Below, in pieces: positions 1 to 9,584 of a stretch of 64,000 nt of DNA. Both the position numbers and the translations under genes were made by a program. The DNA is from Alteromonas sp. CI.11.F.A3. GTDB taxonomy: Bacteria > Pseudomonadota > Gammaproteobacteria > Enterobacterales > Alteromonadaceae. Below the pieces are notes generated by a model. The model was given only the letters and a program-made list of their open reading frames with translations, was not told the DNA's origin and ran no database searches. The DNA lies in contig NZ_CP136708.1 of assembly GCF_032925565.1 (NCBI RefSeq), forward strand, positions 4,154,001-4,218,000, given 5' to 3'. The number at the start of each line of letters is the position of its first letter. Positions within the stretch are counted from its first letter, which is position 1.

Positions 1-585
1 AGACACATCACTTAGCCTCACATCCATGCAACTGTTAATGTGAGTGGCCAATATAAATAGGCTATCTAGATCGCCGCTTTGAAGCTCAAGTTCAATCTCA
101 TTAATCGGTGAACTCGCTTTATCAGTGGCGGCTTCACCACAATCAAGTACTACCTCTACGCGACTCTTCTCTACCTCTACAATATAAGCATGGCGAGTAA
201 AGTGGGTACTAAATTGCTTTTCCAATTTGCTGTTCATGCTGGAAATATTCCAGCTAGAAGGCCACACTGAGGTATCAAACAGGGTTAAGTCGGGTTCAGG
301 TGCATTGAGATCAATGTTGTATTCTGCACGCTGATGTAACCCACCACTGACTTTCCCATTAGTTTTTAAGGTTTGCTCGTAGCTGCCATTATTGCCGCGT
401 ACACGAAAACCCATCTTACTTTCTTGAAAATCGTGATTTACCGTATCGTAATAATCGTTTTCAAGCCGAAGTTCGGTGTGGGAAATGAGGATGATATTAT
501 TTTTTTCGAAAAGAGGGAGTACGCGGTCTTTAAATGCTTGATGCGCACCATCTTGAGTAACAAATTTTAGTTCAATTTCAGACAT
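1..585 (-). CDS. ygiF: CYTH-domain inorganic triphosphatase, YgiF-like (C-terminus outside window)
   Basis: The reading frame begins at the ATG at 583-585 (minus) and runs off the left edge. The first residues, MSEIELKF, contain the ExExK signature of CYTH phosphohydrolases, which bind triphosphate through a tunnel of acidic and basic residues. Further CYTH-like features follow: ENDYYDT near residue 45, an FRVRG strand, and an EIELEL strand near residue 160. Full-length YgiF proteins carry a C-terminal CHAD domain, which would lie outside the window. The gene is divergent from the SH3 protein at 763, an arrangement like ygiF/ygiM in enterobacteria. The CYTH fold is clear; substrate is inferred from family. 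Confidence 0.85.
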   Translation of the reverse strand, partial: MSEIELKFVTQDGAHQAFKDRVLPLFEKNNIILISHTELRLENDYYDTVNHDFQESKMGFRVRGNNGSYEQTLKTNGKVSGGLHQRAEYNIDLNAPEPDLTLFDTSVWPSSWNISSMNSKLEKQFSTHFTRHAYIVEVEKSRVEVVLDCGEAATDKASSPINEIELELQSGDLDSLFILATHINSCMDVRLSDVS

Positions 586-762
586 ATTTGCGCAGTGGCA
601 CACGTGATAATGATGCAACCTTACCTGTGTCCAAACTAATTCGCAATGACACTGTTAACTGGTTGCGATGAAATTAACCAGTAGACAAAAGTGGAACAAA
701 CTTGCCTTTATCGCGGTCAACCAATACCATCTCCATGTTTTAGACGAGTATTTGGACTACCT

Positions 763-1365
763 ATGATTCGAAAGTGGTTAGCAGTTGCCCTTTTTGCATG
801 CTCTTGCCAAGCGCTGGCTCTTCAAGAGAGCGATACGCTAGAAGCGTCGTCGTCGCACTATATTCGCGATGATTTATTTATCTTTTTACACACGGGCCCA
901 GGCCGAAACTACCGTATTCTAGGGTCTGTAGAGGCAGGCACACCGATTACTGTGCTAGACCGTGATGCTGATGCAGAGTTCACGCAAGTGACCGATGATG
1001 AAGGTCGTAAGGGGTGGGTTGAATCAAAGTATGTGACTACAGAGATGTCACAAGCTGAAAAACTACCTATGTTAAGTGAGCAGTTAGCACAAAGCCAAAC
1101 CAGCTTACAAACTACCCAACGCGAGAATGCGAACCTGCGCCAGCAGCTTAATGATGCGCGCCAGCAAATTACGCAACTCACAACGGATACTGAACAACAA
1201 AGCAACGATATTAAACGCTTAAGTGCGCAAGTAGAAAGTGCAGATAAAGATGAACTGGTCACCTGGTTCACCCGTGGCGGCATTGTTGCCGGCGCAGGTA
1301 TTTTATTGGGCGTACTTCTGACTTATATGCCGAAAAAGCGTAATCGCAGTAAAGAGTGGATGTAA
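763..1365 (+). CDS. ygiM: TIGR04211-type SH3-domain signal-transduction protein, YgiM-like
   Basis: About 200 residues: a signal peptide (MIRKWLAVALFACSCQALA), a bacterial SH3 domain with the typical LHTGPGRNYRILGSVEAGTPITVL pattern split around residues 45-75, a glutamine-rich coiled coil, and a C-terminal transmembrane helix (GGIVAGAGILLGVLLTYM) ending in basic residues. This matches the YgiM/TIGR04211 architecture. The frame is open upstream to 691, but the ATG at 763 starts directly on the signal peptide and is preferred. The protein should be anchored in the inner membrane with SH3 domain and coil in the periplasm. Its molecular role is not established. Confidence 0.85.
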   Translation: MIRKWLAVALFACSCQALALQESDTLEASSSHYIRDDLFIFLHTGPGRNYRILGSVEAGTPITVLDRDADAEFTQVTDDEGRKGWVESKYVTTEMSQAEKLPMLSEQLAQSQTSLQTTQRENANLRQQLNDARQQITQLTTDTEQQSNDIKRLSAQVESADKDELVTWFTRGGIVAGAGILLGVLLTYMPKKRNRSKEWM

Positions 1366-1411
1366 TTACCGATACTGTTGTATCGATAAGGTAAAATTGT
1401 CGATGTTAAAA

Positions 1412-1437
1412 AAAGCGGCTTGTTAGCCGCTTTTTTT
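1412..1437. terminator. Bidirectional intrinsic terminator
   Basis: AGCGGCT, loop TGTT, AGCCGCT, flanked by A-run and T-run. It lies between the convergent ends of the SH3 protein gene and the histidine kinase gene and can serve both. Confidence 0.9.
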
Positions 1438-1461
1438 ATATCTAGGTATATAAAATGGCTC

Positions 1462-2811
1462 TCACGACTGCACTTCGGTATCTTCAGGTTCATTAAGAGT
1501 AAGTGTAACGTGATAACCATTTACGACCGCACCGGCCTGGAACTGCCATCCCAACCGTTCTGTTAATTTAGTAATTAGCTTAAGTCCCAACCCGTAACCA
1601 TTATCCTCAACGTTAGATAGTGACGAAGCCTCTGCGTCATTCTCGTTTAGGTTCTGGCTGTATTTTAACTCATGGTTCTCGATGGTTAAGGTAGTGTCAT
1701 TTAGTGAAATAGACACTACACCACTGTCGGTATGTTGAAAGGCATTTCGGATAACATTTCCAATAATTATTCTACTCGCCGTGTCGGGCAGATACAGTGT
1801 CGTACTTAGCACATTCACATCGACGGTGACGGTTTTTCCTTTTAATAAGTATCTCAAGTCATCACAAAGTTGATCAACCATGGTAGCAATGTCCACGGGA
1901 TGATGAGGCAAAGGTTGACTGTCTTCGCGTGCTAACCACAATAAAGTTTCGGTTAAATCGGTCATTGTTTTAGAGGCGTTATCAATCCGCATTAAGGCAT
2001 TTGTTCCTTTACTGCCAATTGTATGTGATTGATGTTGTAGTTGCTCTTTTTCTAAAACACGCTGTAGCAATTCCGTGCTGCTTCGAATAACCGCAATGGG
2101 AGTACGCAACTCATGACTGGCGTGATTAACAAAAGTACGCTCTCGCTCTAGGGTTTGTTTCACGCTTTGCAGGCTGTTGTGTATCAGTGACGCAAGCGCG
2201 TTGAGCTCTTTGTAGCGAAACCTTGGGATAGGTGCATCAAGTTGCTTTTCATCTAGCGCCGCCGCCCAATCCTGAAGCATTTCTACGGGCTTGGTCACGC
2301 TTCGCATGATAAGCAACAATACGATTGCGAACACGCCCAGTGCACCTACTCCAATAATGATACTTACCAGTTCATGGCTTAACCACACCGGCCGACGACC
2401 ACGTCCTTTGGGCTCGCCAAACACTTGAGAAATATACCTTACCTCGCCGCTTTCAAGTGGCACCATCACCAAAAATCGTGCGGCGTATGGGCGCGTAAAA
2501 AACCAATCACGCTTTAAATCTTTAACTAAAACAAAAGGTATAAGCTCATCTTGCTTGAATGACGCAAGAATTTCTTCTGGTTGTTGGTCAAATTCGGTAC
2601 TGATGTAGAAATTCAAAACACGCTGTGGCGACTTACCAACTAATTCGGTGTTGCTTGCCATCCTTACCATGGTACCGCGTAACATACCGTCCATACCTTG
2701 AAAAAAGCGTTCAGAGGAAAACATTGAAAACAAGGTAATCAGCACACTCCCCACGGCAAGCAAGGTCCACAACACATAGCGACGTAAACTCAGGTGTAAG
2801 CCTTTAACCAT
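1462..2811 (-). CDS. Two-component sensor histidine kinase
   Basis: About 449 residues. TM1 spans about 10-31, a short periplasmic sensor of roughly 115 residues follows, TM2 about 148-170, then a HAMP-like linker, HisKA with the phospho-acceptor in NHASHELRTP (His about 233), an N box (NVIRNAFQHT) and a G2 box (GYGLGLKL). The frame extends upstream to 2841 inside the regulator gene, but the ATG at 2811 lies one base past the regulator stop (TGATATG) and has GAGGA upstream, so it is chosen. It is last in the efflux operon and presumably phosphorylates the regulator at 2813. The ligand is unknown. Confidence 0.92.
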   Translation of the reverse strand: MVKGLHLSLRRYVLWTLLAVGSVLITLFSMFSSERFFQGMDGMLRGTMVRMASNTELVGKSPQRVLNFYISTEFDQQPEEILASFKQDELIPFVLVKDLKRDWFFTRPYAARFLVMVPLESGEVRYISQVFGEPKGRGRRPVWLSHELVSIIIGVGALGVFAIVLLLIMRSVTKPVEMLQDWAAALDEKQLDAPIPRFRYKELNALASLIHNSLQSVKQTLERERTFVNHASHELRTPIAVIRSSTELLQRVLEKEQLQHQSHTIGSKGTNALMRIDNASKTMTDLTETLLWLAREDSQPLPHHPVDIATMVDQLCDDLRYLLKGKTVTVDVNVLSTTLYLPDTASRIIIGNVIRNAFQHTDSGVVSISLNDTTLTIENHELKYSQNLNENDAEASSLSNVEDNGYGLGLKLITKLTERLGWQFQAGAVVNGYHVTLTLNEPEDTEVQS

Positions 2812-2812
2812 A

Positions 2813-3484
2813 TCAGCCGTCCTCAGTGAGGTAAAAACCACTGTTTGGCTTACTTAGCACCGAAATAGAGGCATTCACCTGTTCTAAACTTTTTCGTAAA
2901 TGATGCATGTGCACTTTAAGCACATTACTTTCCGGCGCGCTATCTTTCCAAGCTGCTTCAATAAGCCGTTCTCGGCTAACCACTTCCCCTTTGGCTAACA
3001 ACAGTTTTTTAAGCAGTGCATAGGTGATAGGGCTAAGTTTAATAAGGTTGCCATTTGCATGAGCCTCTTGCGTATTCATGTTAAGTGTCACATTACCCAT
3101 AGCGGTTTGATTTACCTGCGCAGATCGCCGACCTGCTAGAGCAGTTACCCTTGCGACGAGTTCAGCCATGGCAAAAGGCTTAATTAAATAATCGTCAGCG
3201 CCTTTTTTAAAACCAGTGAGCTTATCTTCAAGCTGGTCACGCGCTGTCAGCATAATAACCGGCGTGTCGTTACCATCGTTGCGCATACGCTCGCAAACGC
3301 TAAAACCATCTAAACGCGGCAAGTTGATATCAAGCACGAGTACGTCGTATTGATACTGATTAATGAATTGCAACGCAGCCACCCCATTGCTGGCGTGATC
3401 GCACTGCATATCCTCTAACTCCAAGTAGTCTAGGACGTTGCCAGCCAATCCAATATCATCTTCAACTAACAACACCCGATTCAT
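2813..3484 (-). CDS. OmpR/PhoB-family response regulator
   Basis: About 223 residues: receiver domain with acidic triad EDD (8-10), phospho-acceptor Asp52 (VLDINLPRLDG) and Lys102 (LIKPF), followed by a winged-helix DNA-binding domain ending LRKSLEQ...SGFYLTEDG. A GTG at 3493 is in frame, but the ATG at 3484 has the better spaced TTAGGTG ribosome site. It lies 15 bases after the RND pump gene and one base before the kinase. It probably controls this efflux operon; direct repeats ahead of the first operon gene (9409-9427) are a candidate binding site. Confidence 0.92.
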   Translation of the reverse strand: MNRVLLVEDDIGLAGNVLDYLELEDMQCDHASNGVAALQFINQYQYDVLVLDINLPRLDGFSVCERMRNDGNDTPVIMLTARDQLEDKLTGFKKGADDYLIKPFAMAELVARVTALAGRRSAQVNQTAMGNVTLNMNTQEAHANGNLIKLSPITYALLKKLLLAKGEVVSRERLIEAAWKDSAPESNVLKVHMHHLRKSLEQVNASISVLSKPNSGFYLTEDG

Positions 3485-3499
3485 TGTTTTCACCTAAGT

Positions 3500-6400
3500 T
3501 TAACCCGTCACTTGCATGGCAGCGTCTTTGGTTTTCTTGCCTAGCTTCGCTACATCTTCATAAATTAACAGCAATGCCGGAATTAATACTAGTGTAATGG
3601 CGGTAGCAAACAAAATTCCATAGCCTAACGATGCTGCTGCAGGTATTAAAAACTGTGCTTGAATAGAGGTTTCGCCCAATATGGGATACAGACCTAAAAA
3701 GGTCGTTATTGAGGTCAGCAAAACGGCGCGAAGGCGGCTAGAACATGCCTCTACTACCGCTTCTTGCACACGCATACCCGCTTCTTTTAACGCATTGTAT
3801 CGCGATACCAGCAATAAGCTATCATTCACCACTACACCGCTTAATGCCAAAATTCCGTTTAGTGACAGTATGCTCAGCATCAAGCCATTACTCCAATGTC
3901 CTAACACCGCGCCAACAATACCAAACGGAATAGCCGTCATAATAATAAGCGGCTGAATGTAAGACTTAAGCGGAATAGCAAGCAAGGCATAAATAGAGAT
4001 GAGCGCCAATATAAACACACTTTCCATTGAGCTTTGTGTTTCTTCTTGCTGCTCTGCTTCACCGGCAAAATGTAACGACAAATCTTGATATTGACGAGAC
4101 AAAGTAGGGACAAAACTTTCGTTTAAGAGGTTGACTAATTCGGTAGCGGTTATCACATCGCTATCTACTGATGCACTAACGGTTAACGCCCTAAGCCCGT
4201 CTATACGTACCACCTGCTTTTGTTGCACATCAGGGGTCATGGTCGCAATTACACTTAATGGGACAACCGTGCCATCGTCTAAACGAACCCGCGTATTCAT
4301 AACATCAGAGGGGTCCATGCGGTCTTCTTCAGGATAACGCACACGCACTTTCACTTCATTTTTGTTGCGTAAATAGCGCTGTACTATTTCACCGCCAAAG
4401 GCTTTTAATAACTGTTGCGATAAACTTTGTGTGTCCATGCCCATGGCACGGCCTTCTGGGGTCAGTTCGAAGCGCATCATGGCTTCACCAGGGGTGAGAG
4501 AGCTTTCAACACCAAATACCCCATCAATGTCAGCCAGCGCTTCTTGGAAGGCCATATTGGCAGCGGTAAGTGTTGCATCATCAATGCTTTTCAACTCTAC
4601 TTTAAACGCATCCACCATTTCGCGACGGGCTTGAATTTTTAGTTTTTTCACGGCTTCTAAATTGCCACTTAGTGCAGTCCAGCGTGCTGCCAATTCGTCA
4701 AGGGTGTATGGCTGAGCCTCGGCCAATGAAATAATAATAGTGCCACTTTGATCGCCATTAGCCGTCACTTGCAGGCTTTTTAAACCGCTCTCATCAGCGC
4801 CCTTTTCTTCCACTAGCTGCTTATCTGCCTCTAGCGCGGCATTTTCTAAACGCAATAAATTACGTTCGGTTTGACCAAAACTTGCATCGCTAAAAAGCGC
4901 CATATTGGCCGATACGGTATCCCCTTGCATGCTAGGGAAAAATCCGACTCGCACTACACCGGTAAGCGGCAAACTCATGACCACAATAAACAGTGTTATA
5001 AATAACAATACCGCGGCATAGCGATACGCAATTGTCGCACTCAACGCAGGCTGATAGAGCTTCTCATTAAACCAATTTAGTCCTCTATCGGCACCGTTTT
5101 GTACTTTGCCCCACCACCCAGCAATGCCTTTTTTAGGTGTTTTCTTCGTCGGTAAATGGGCTAAGTGCGACGGTAAAATTAATTTAGATTCCACGACCGA
5201 CAATAAAAGGCAAAGGGTGACGATAGTACCAAACTGCGAATAAAGCGTGCCTAAGCCGCCTGATACGTTCGACAAGGCGAAAAAGGTTGCTACCGTGGTC
5301 AGTACCCCAAAGATGGTAGGCACAGCCACTTTACGTGTGCCTTCAATAGTATTGGCTAAGGTGTCGCCGTACCGTTGCCGAGTGGAATACACACTCTCAC
5401 CCACCACGACTGCATCATCCACCACAATACCTAACGCCATAATAAAGCCGAAGGTTGTCATTTCGTTTAACGTCATGCCGGTGTAAGAGTCGGTCATGAA
5501 ATACAGCGTGCCAAAGAAAATAAACGGCAAACCTGCCGCTACCCAAAACGCGACCCGCAGATTAAGAAATATCGCTAGGGTAATAAACACCAGCACAATA
5601 CCCATTAGGGCGTTACTGGTAAGTAAGTCTAAGCGTTCAGTAATAAGCGTGCTTCTGTCATACCAGGTTTCAAGCTCTACACCTTCGGGAAGCACACCTC
5701 TTTCATGCCAGTCATCTACCACGGCATGCGCTTGTACCACCATGTCGGTGACATCACCGTATTTGTCCATTAATATTTGTAAGCCATACCCATTTTGGCC
5801 ATTGTATCTAGCCAATGAGTAGCTATCGTCGGCGAACGTGTCGGTTACTTCAGCAACATCACCCACCGTTAACACTGCACCACCTGCACTAGTAACAAGG
5901 GGAATTTTGGCAAAGTCTGCAGCATAATAAGCTTGCTCAGACGCTTTTAAGCGAATGACTTTTTCTTCGTTACGTAAACTGGTGGTTAATGCTGTAGATG
6001 ATTCTTCGTTAATACGAGAAGCAACATCAGATAAGGTTAAACCGTAAGCTTGCAGCTTCGCCTCATCAATTTCTATCGACATCATGGGGTCGACAAAACT
6101 TCCCGCTTTTACATCACGAATGTCGTCTTTGGCTAACAAGTCACGCTCTAATTGCTCGCCTAAATACTGTAGCTGTGCATGCGTTGCATCACCGTAAAGC
6201 TGTACCCAAATCACATGCTCTTCACGGGTGGCCTTATCGATAATGGCGTTTTCGGCGTCAGAAGGTAAATTTGATATGCTATCGACTTCTGTTTTTACAT
6301 CATTAAACAGTACATCTAAGTCGTAATTGGTTTCTTTTTCTACCTGAACACTGGCGCCGTTCGAGTTAGACGTTGAAGTAATACGCTTGATACCTGGGAC

Positions 6401-6631
6401 CGCTTCCAAGGCGTTTTCAATTTTAATCGCAATGCCTTCTTCGGCTTGCTCTGCATCACCACTATCATAAACCATAGAGATAGTGACAAACCTTGGCTCC
6501 ATACTGGGAAAGGCTTCTTTTCTAATATCGCCGTATGACACCATACCAAGCACGATAAGACCGACCATCAACAAGTTTGCTGCCACTGAATTTTGCGCAA
6601 ACCATGCAATTATGCCTTTGTGACTATTCAT
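3500..6631 (-). CDS. RND-family efflux pump permease (HAE1/AcrB type)
   Basis: About 1043 residues with the RND layout: TM1 near the N-terminus (NSVAANLLMVGLIVLGMVSYGDI), two large periplasmic loops, and two six-helix bundles. The proton-relay aspartates are visible in TM4 (FIMALGIVVDDAVVVGESVY). The second half carries NGILALSGVVVNDSLLLVSRYN. The frame is open to 6649, but the ATG at 6631 has GAGGAAAG upstream and overlaps the adaptor stop by 8 bases, so it is preferred. With the adaptor and the channel it should form a tripartite pump across both membranes. Substrates cannot be read from the sequence. Confidence 0.93.
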   Translation of the reverse strand: MNSHKGIIAWFAQNSVAANLLMVGLIVLGMVSYGDIRKEAFPSMEPRFVTISMVYDSGDAEQAEEGIAIKIENALEAVPGIKRITSTSNSNGASVQVEKETNYDLDVLFNDVKTEVDSISNLPSDAENAIIDKATREEHVIWVQLYGDATHAQLQYLGEQLERDLLAKDDIRDVKAGSFVDPMMSIEIDEAKLQAYGLTLSDVASRINEESSTALTTSLRNEEKVIRLKASEQAYYAADFAKIPLVTSAGGAVLTVGDVAEVTDTFADDSYSLARYNGQNGYGLQILMDKYGDVTDMVVQAHAVVDDWHERGVLPEGVELETWYDRSTLITERLDLLTSNALMGIVLVFITLAIFLNLRVAFWVAAGLPFIFFGTLYFMTDSYTGMTLNEMTTFGFIMALGIVVDDAVVVGESVYSTRQRYGDTLANTIEGTRKVAVPTIFGVLTTVATFFALSNVSGGLGTLYSQFGTIVTLCLLLSVVESKLILPSHLAHLPTKKTPKKGIAGWWGKVQNGADRGLNWFNEKLYQPALSATIAYRYAAVLLFITLFIVVMSLPLTGVVRVGFFPSMQGDTVSANMALFSDASFGQTERNLLRLENAALEADKQLVEEKGADESGLKSLQVTANGDQSGTIIISLAEAQPYTLDELAARWTALSGNLEAVKKLKIQARREMVDAFKVELKSIDDATLTAANMAFQEALADIDGVFGVESSLTPGEAMMRFELTPEGRAMGMDTQSLSQQLLKAFGGEIVQRYLRNKNEVKVRVRYPEEDRMDPSDVMNTRVRLDDGTVVPLSVIATMTPDVQQKQVVRIDGLRALTVSASVDSDVITATELVNLLNESFVPTLSRQYQDLSLHFAGEAEQQEETQSSMESVFILALISIYALLAIPLKSYIQPLIIMTAIPFGIVGAVLGHWSNGLMLSILSLNGILALSGVVVNDSLLLVSRYNALKEAGMRVQEAVVEACSSRLRAVLLTSITTFLGLYPILGETSIQAQFLIPAAASLGYGILFATAITLVLIPALLLIYEDVAKLGKKTKDAAMQVTG

Positions 6632-7994
6632 CGGCGCTTTCCTCAACAACAGGCGTTACTGGGGTGTTCACAAGGTAATTGCTAAGTGGACGTGCCACAA
6701 TTTGTGCCTGCGTGCTGCCAACTAGCGGTTCAATGTAAGCGTATCCTTCATACTCAAACAATACGGTCGGGGTAAATTTATTCAGTACATTTCTTTCTGG
6801 CTCAACAAACCATACTTCTTGCTTTTGCGATATGGCTGACGACGGGACTTTCCATACGTTATCTAGCGCTCTACCCTCAATATCAGCGACTAAGAATGTA
6901 CCGAAATACAGTGGACTCGCTAGGGTTAACGGATTCTCAACTACCGCAATAGCTCTACGTTGACGCGTATCTTCATCTTGATGAAGCTCAATTCGTTCGA
7001 TACTGGCTTGCCATTGATGGGCACCTGTTGTGTCGATTAGCGTGACCTTCCAACCGGGCTTTTCACCCACTGTCGCATCTGGCAGTTGCGCCCATTGGCT
7101 GGGTGAAAGTGGAATAGATATTTCGGCTAAATTAGCAGAATACAAGCTGGCAACTTCTGTCCCCACCTGTACATAACTTCCTGGCTGAATGCTGCGGCTG
7201 ACTACTAGCGCATCAAAAGGTGCAGTTATGTTAGTAAACGCTAAATCACGCTTTGCTGCTTTTACATTTTGCTGTGCTTCGCGCAGCGCTGCTTGAGCTG
7301 ATTTTAGCTGTGGTGCACGTAGCACTAATTCAGATTCAGGTTCACCGGATAAGCCTGAACGTATCCATTCATCTTGCGCTTGTACCCCCTGAAGGCGCTC
7401 TTCTTCAAGTGCCACATAGGCCGCTTCATACGTCGCTTCGGCTGACGCTAATGCTTGTTGATAATCGGTATCGTCTACATAGGCCAACACCTCCCCTTGC
7501 GACAACAACGCTCCGGTCTCAAATTGTGATGACAACCGTGTAATTTGACCACTCACTTGCGCTGATAAGGTCAATACATGAGTGGCGCTGGCTTGCCCAT
7601 AGCCTTTTACCTTTGCGTGATAGCTAGCTGGCGTGACATTAACCACACCCACTTCTGCAATATCTACTGCACTGCTGCGACTCGATACAGTTTGCTGAGC
7701 TTGAAGAGTATTCTGCGAACCTTTCGCTGGCCTTTCACTTTCGCCTTGATTTTCAAGACGCGCAGTTGTGCGATCACCCGTAGGTGCGCCGCCCTCTCGG
7801 TTAGCAGTCTTAGTGCGCTCGCCACCACGCTCTTCACTTTGAACAACTTGGCCACCACCACCATATCTTGGGCCCTTACCGCGTTTTCCACCTATGCTAG
7901 GGCCCTCATCGCCCATTTGACTCATGGTAAAAACGACAGCAATAACAATGGTCATTGCTGCTGCGAAGGTAACGATAACTTTTTTCTTATTCAT
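6624..7994 (-). CDS. RND efflux periplasmic adaptor (HlyD/AcrA-type membrane fusion protein)
   Basis: 456 residues. An N-terminal membrane anchor (residues 5-25) is followed by an unusually long polar, glycine-, arginine- and glutamate-rich linker (about 30-115), and only then by the lipoyl/barrel-sandwich halves (VSGQITRLSSQFETGALLSQGEVLAYVDD and FDALVVSRSIQPGSYVQVGT) around a helical hairpin, then beta-barrel and membrane-proximal regions. It overlaps the channel gene by 4 bases (ATGA) and the pump by 8, so the three are translationally coupled. The adaptor role is secure from fold and context. The linker is longer than in AcrA-like relatives. Confidence 0.92.
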   Translation of the reverse strand: MNKKKVIVTFAAAMTIVIAVVFTMSQMGDEGPSIGGKRGKGPRYGGGGQVVQSEERGGERTKTANREGGAPTGDRTTARLENQGESERPAKGSQNTLQAQQTVSSRSSAVDIAEVGVVNVTPASYHAKVKGYGQASATHVLTLSAQVSGQITRLSSQFETGALLSQGEVLAYVDDTDYQQALASAEATYEAAYVALEEERLQGVQAQDEWIRSGLSGEPESELVLRAPQLKSAQAALREAQQNVKAAKRDLAFTNITAPFDALVVSRSIQPGSYVQVGTEVASLYSANLAEISIPLSPSQWAQLPDATVGEKPGWKVTLIDTTGAHQWQASIERIELHQDEDTRQRRAIAVVENPLTLASPLYFGTFLVADIEGRALDNVWKVPSSAISQKQEVWFVEPERNVLNKFTPTVLFEYEGYAYIEPLVGSTQAQIVARPLSNYLVNTPVTPVVEESADE

Positions 7995-9388
7995 TGTGAT
8001 ACTCCAAGGCCTAGGGCAAGGCCTAAATCAATACGATTACTTAGCTGAGAATATTGAAGCTCGACGCGCTGCGCCTGCAAATTGAAAGTGGTGTCGTAAA
8101 CTGACAACAAATCTAAAATATCTACCAATCCTTGGCGGTATTGGCCGGAAAAAGTATCCGCACTACTTAGCGCTTTCTGATAGGCAATATCGATGTAGTG
8201 CTGACGTTGTGTAAACGCTTTCTCGTTATCCAAAGCATCTTGTACTTCTTGAACACTGTTTAAGAGTGTTTCACGGTATTGCCACCAGCTATTTAACGCG
8301 GTTAACTCGGCATCATCAATTTGTGCTCTTAGTGCGCCGCCTTGGAACAAAGGAGCGGTAATTTGACCCAATAAGCTCCACAACGGATTTGTTAATAACG
8401 ACTGAGACGGTGTAGTGCCATTGTCGGTGAGAGCAGCAGATAGGCTAATGCTGGGCAACAACGCTTTATAAGCCACTTTCACGTTCGCTTCACTGGCCTT
8501 TATATTGTAATACGCGGCTTGTAAATCTGGACGTCGGGCAAGATCTTGTTCTGGTAAGTTGATTAAAGGCTCCAGCACTTCTGGAAACTCAGTCACTGAA
8601 GGGAAATCAGACAAGTACTGATCTTGACGGCCTAGCAAGACCGCCAAAGTGCGCTTTGCGGTACTTATACTGTTTTCATAAAGCGCGATTGAGGCTCGGG
8701 TTGTTGCGCTGCTAGTTTGCGCATTGTCTAAGTCATCTAACGTACCTAACCCAGTGCGATAGCGTGTTAAAATAATACCTTCACTATTTTCGTAAACGCT
8801 TAAGCGCTCATGTTCAATGGCAAGAAGTTGTTGCTGGGTAATAATATCTAAGTAGCTTCGAATAACACTGGCCACTAACGCATCACGGGATGACTGGTAA
8901 GCGGCGCGAGCGCTGGATGCATCAAAACTGGCGGCCGTTACGCTATCACTGATTTTTTGCCACAGGTCTAACTCCCAACTGACGGTAACGCCTGCCGAGT
9001 AATTTTCATCACTGTTTTCGGTTTTACTTCCTGAAAAATTTGCATCCACATTAAGGTTATCTGCAGCCTCTGCCGAAGCAATGGCGACCTGCGCTTTTCG
9101 CAGTGTAATCAGGGTTTGTTGCAAGTTGGCGTTGTTTTTAAGTGCTTCATCAATGTAACTTTGTAACCCCTCCACAGCAACTAAATCGGTTAATGCCGTG
9201 GCTGAAACAGCTTCATCTGATTGTGCTTGCCAGATTATGCCGTCTCCCGTCATCTCAGAAGCCGTCTCGCTTAACGAAGGGTCTTGGTGACTAGCACAAG
9301 CGCTCAACCCCGTGAGTACAATTGCCATAAGTGGTATGAATGAAGTTTTACGTAACCCGATCATTGAAATTCGATTATTGCCTACCAT
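7991..9388 (-). CDS. TolC/NodT-family outer-membrane efflux lipoprotein
   Basis: About 465 residues. The N-terminus has a lipoprotein signal with lipobox LSAC, then two TolC-like repeats of long helices with the ARRPDLQAAYYNIKASEANVKVA signature typical of NodT-type factors. It should form the trimeric outer-membrane channel of the pump encoded downstream. It is first in the minus-strand operon. Two starts are possible, 9388 and an in-frame ATG at 9364 (MIGLRKTSFIPLM) that gives a more ordinary signal peptide. Neither has a strong ribosome site, so the start is uncertain. Confidence 0.92.
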   Translation of the reverse strand: MVGNNRISMIGLRKTSFIPLMAIVLTGLSACASHQDPSLSETASEMTGDGIIWQAQSDEAVSATALTDLVAVEGLQSYIDEALKNNANLQQTLITLRKAQVAIASAEAADNLNVDANFSGSKTENSDENYSAGVTVSWELDLWQKISDSVTAASFDASSARAAYQSSRDALVASVIRSYLDIITQQQLLAIEHERLSVYENSEGIILTRYRTGLGTLDDLDNAQTSSATTRASIALYENSISTAKRTLAVLLGRQDQYLSDFPSVTEFPEVLEPLINLPEQDLARRPDLQAAYYNIKASEANVKVAYKALLPSISLSAALTDNGTTPSQSLLTNPLWSLLGQITAPLFQGGALRAQIDDAELTALNSWWQYRETLLNSVQEVQDALDNEKAFTQRQHYIDIAYQKALSSADTFSGQYRQGLVDILDLLSVYDTTFNLQAQRVELQYSQLSNRIDLGLALGLGVSQ

Positions 9389-9408
9389 GAATTTAGCATG
9401 TCATAACG

Positions 9409-9427
9409 AGGGTTAAGGCAGGGTTAA
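9409..9427. promoter_or_regulatory. Direct repeats upstream of the efflux operon, candidate response-regulator site
   Basis: AGGGTTAA occurs twice, starting at 9409 and 9420, one helical turn apart (11 bases). OmpR/PhoB-family regulators typically bind head-to-tail repeats with this period. It lies about 20 bases ahead of the first gene of the operon that encodes such a regulator. Binding is inferred. Confidence 0.45.
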
Positions 9428-9500
9428 CGGTCTTAATTTTGTTTGAATTGTTTTATCGCGCGCAAATAAGCGAATCCCTAATGCACTATGAAACAACATA

Positions 9501-9529
9501 AAAAAAGCCAGTCACAAGGACTGGCTTTT
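9501..9529 (-). terminator. Intrinsic terminator of putA
   Basis: Stem AGCCAGTC/GACTGGCT with a short ACAAG loop, followed in minus sense by an A-to-T run. It lies 55 bases past the putA stop and separates putA from the efflux operon. Confidence 0.85.
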
Positions 9530-9584
9530 CAGCGTTACCGATTACTATAAGGCAAGTTACTTTGTACTAAATTACTTTGTGGTA

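Noticed and set aside
373..570. 65-codon plus-strand frame at the left edge
   Set aside because: Antisense to the CYTH-domain gene, whose motifs are clear.
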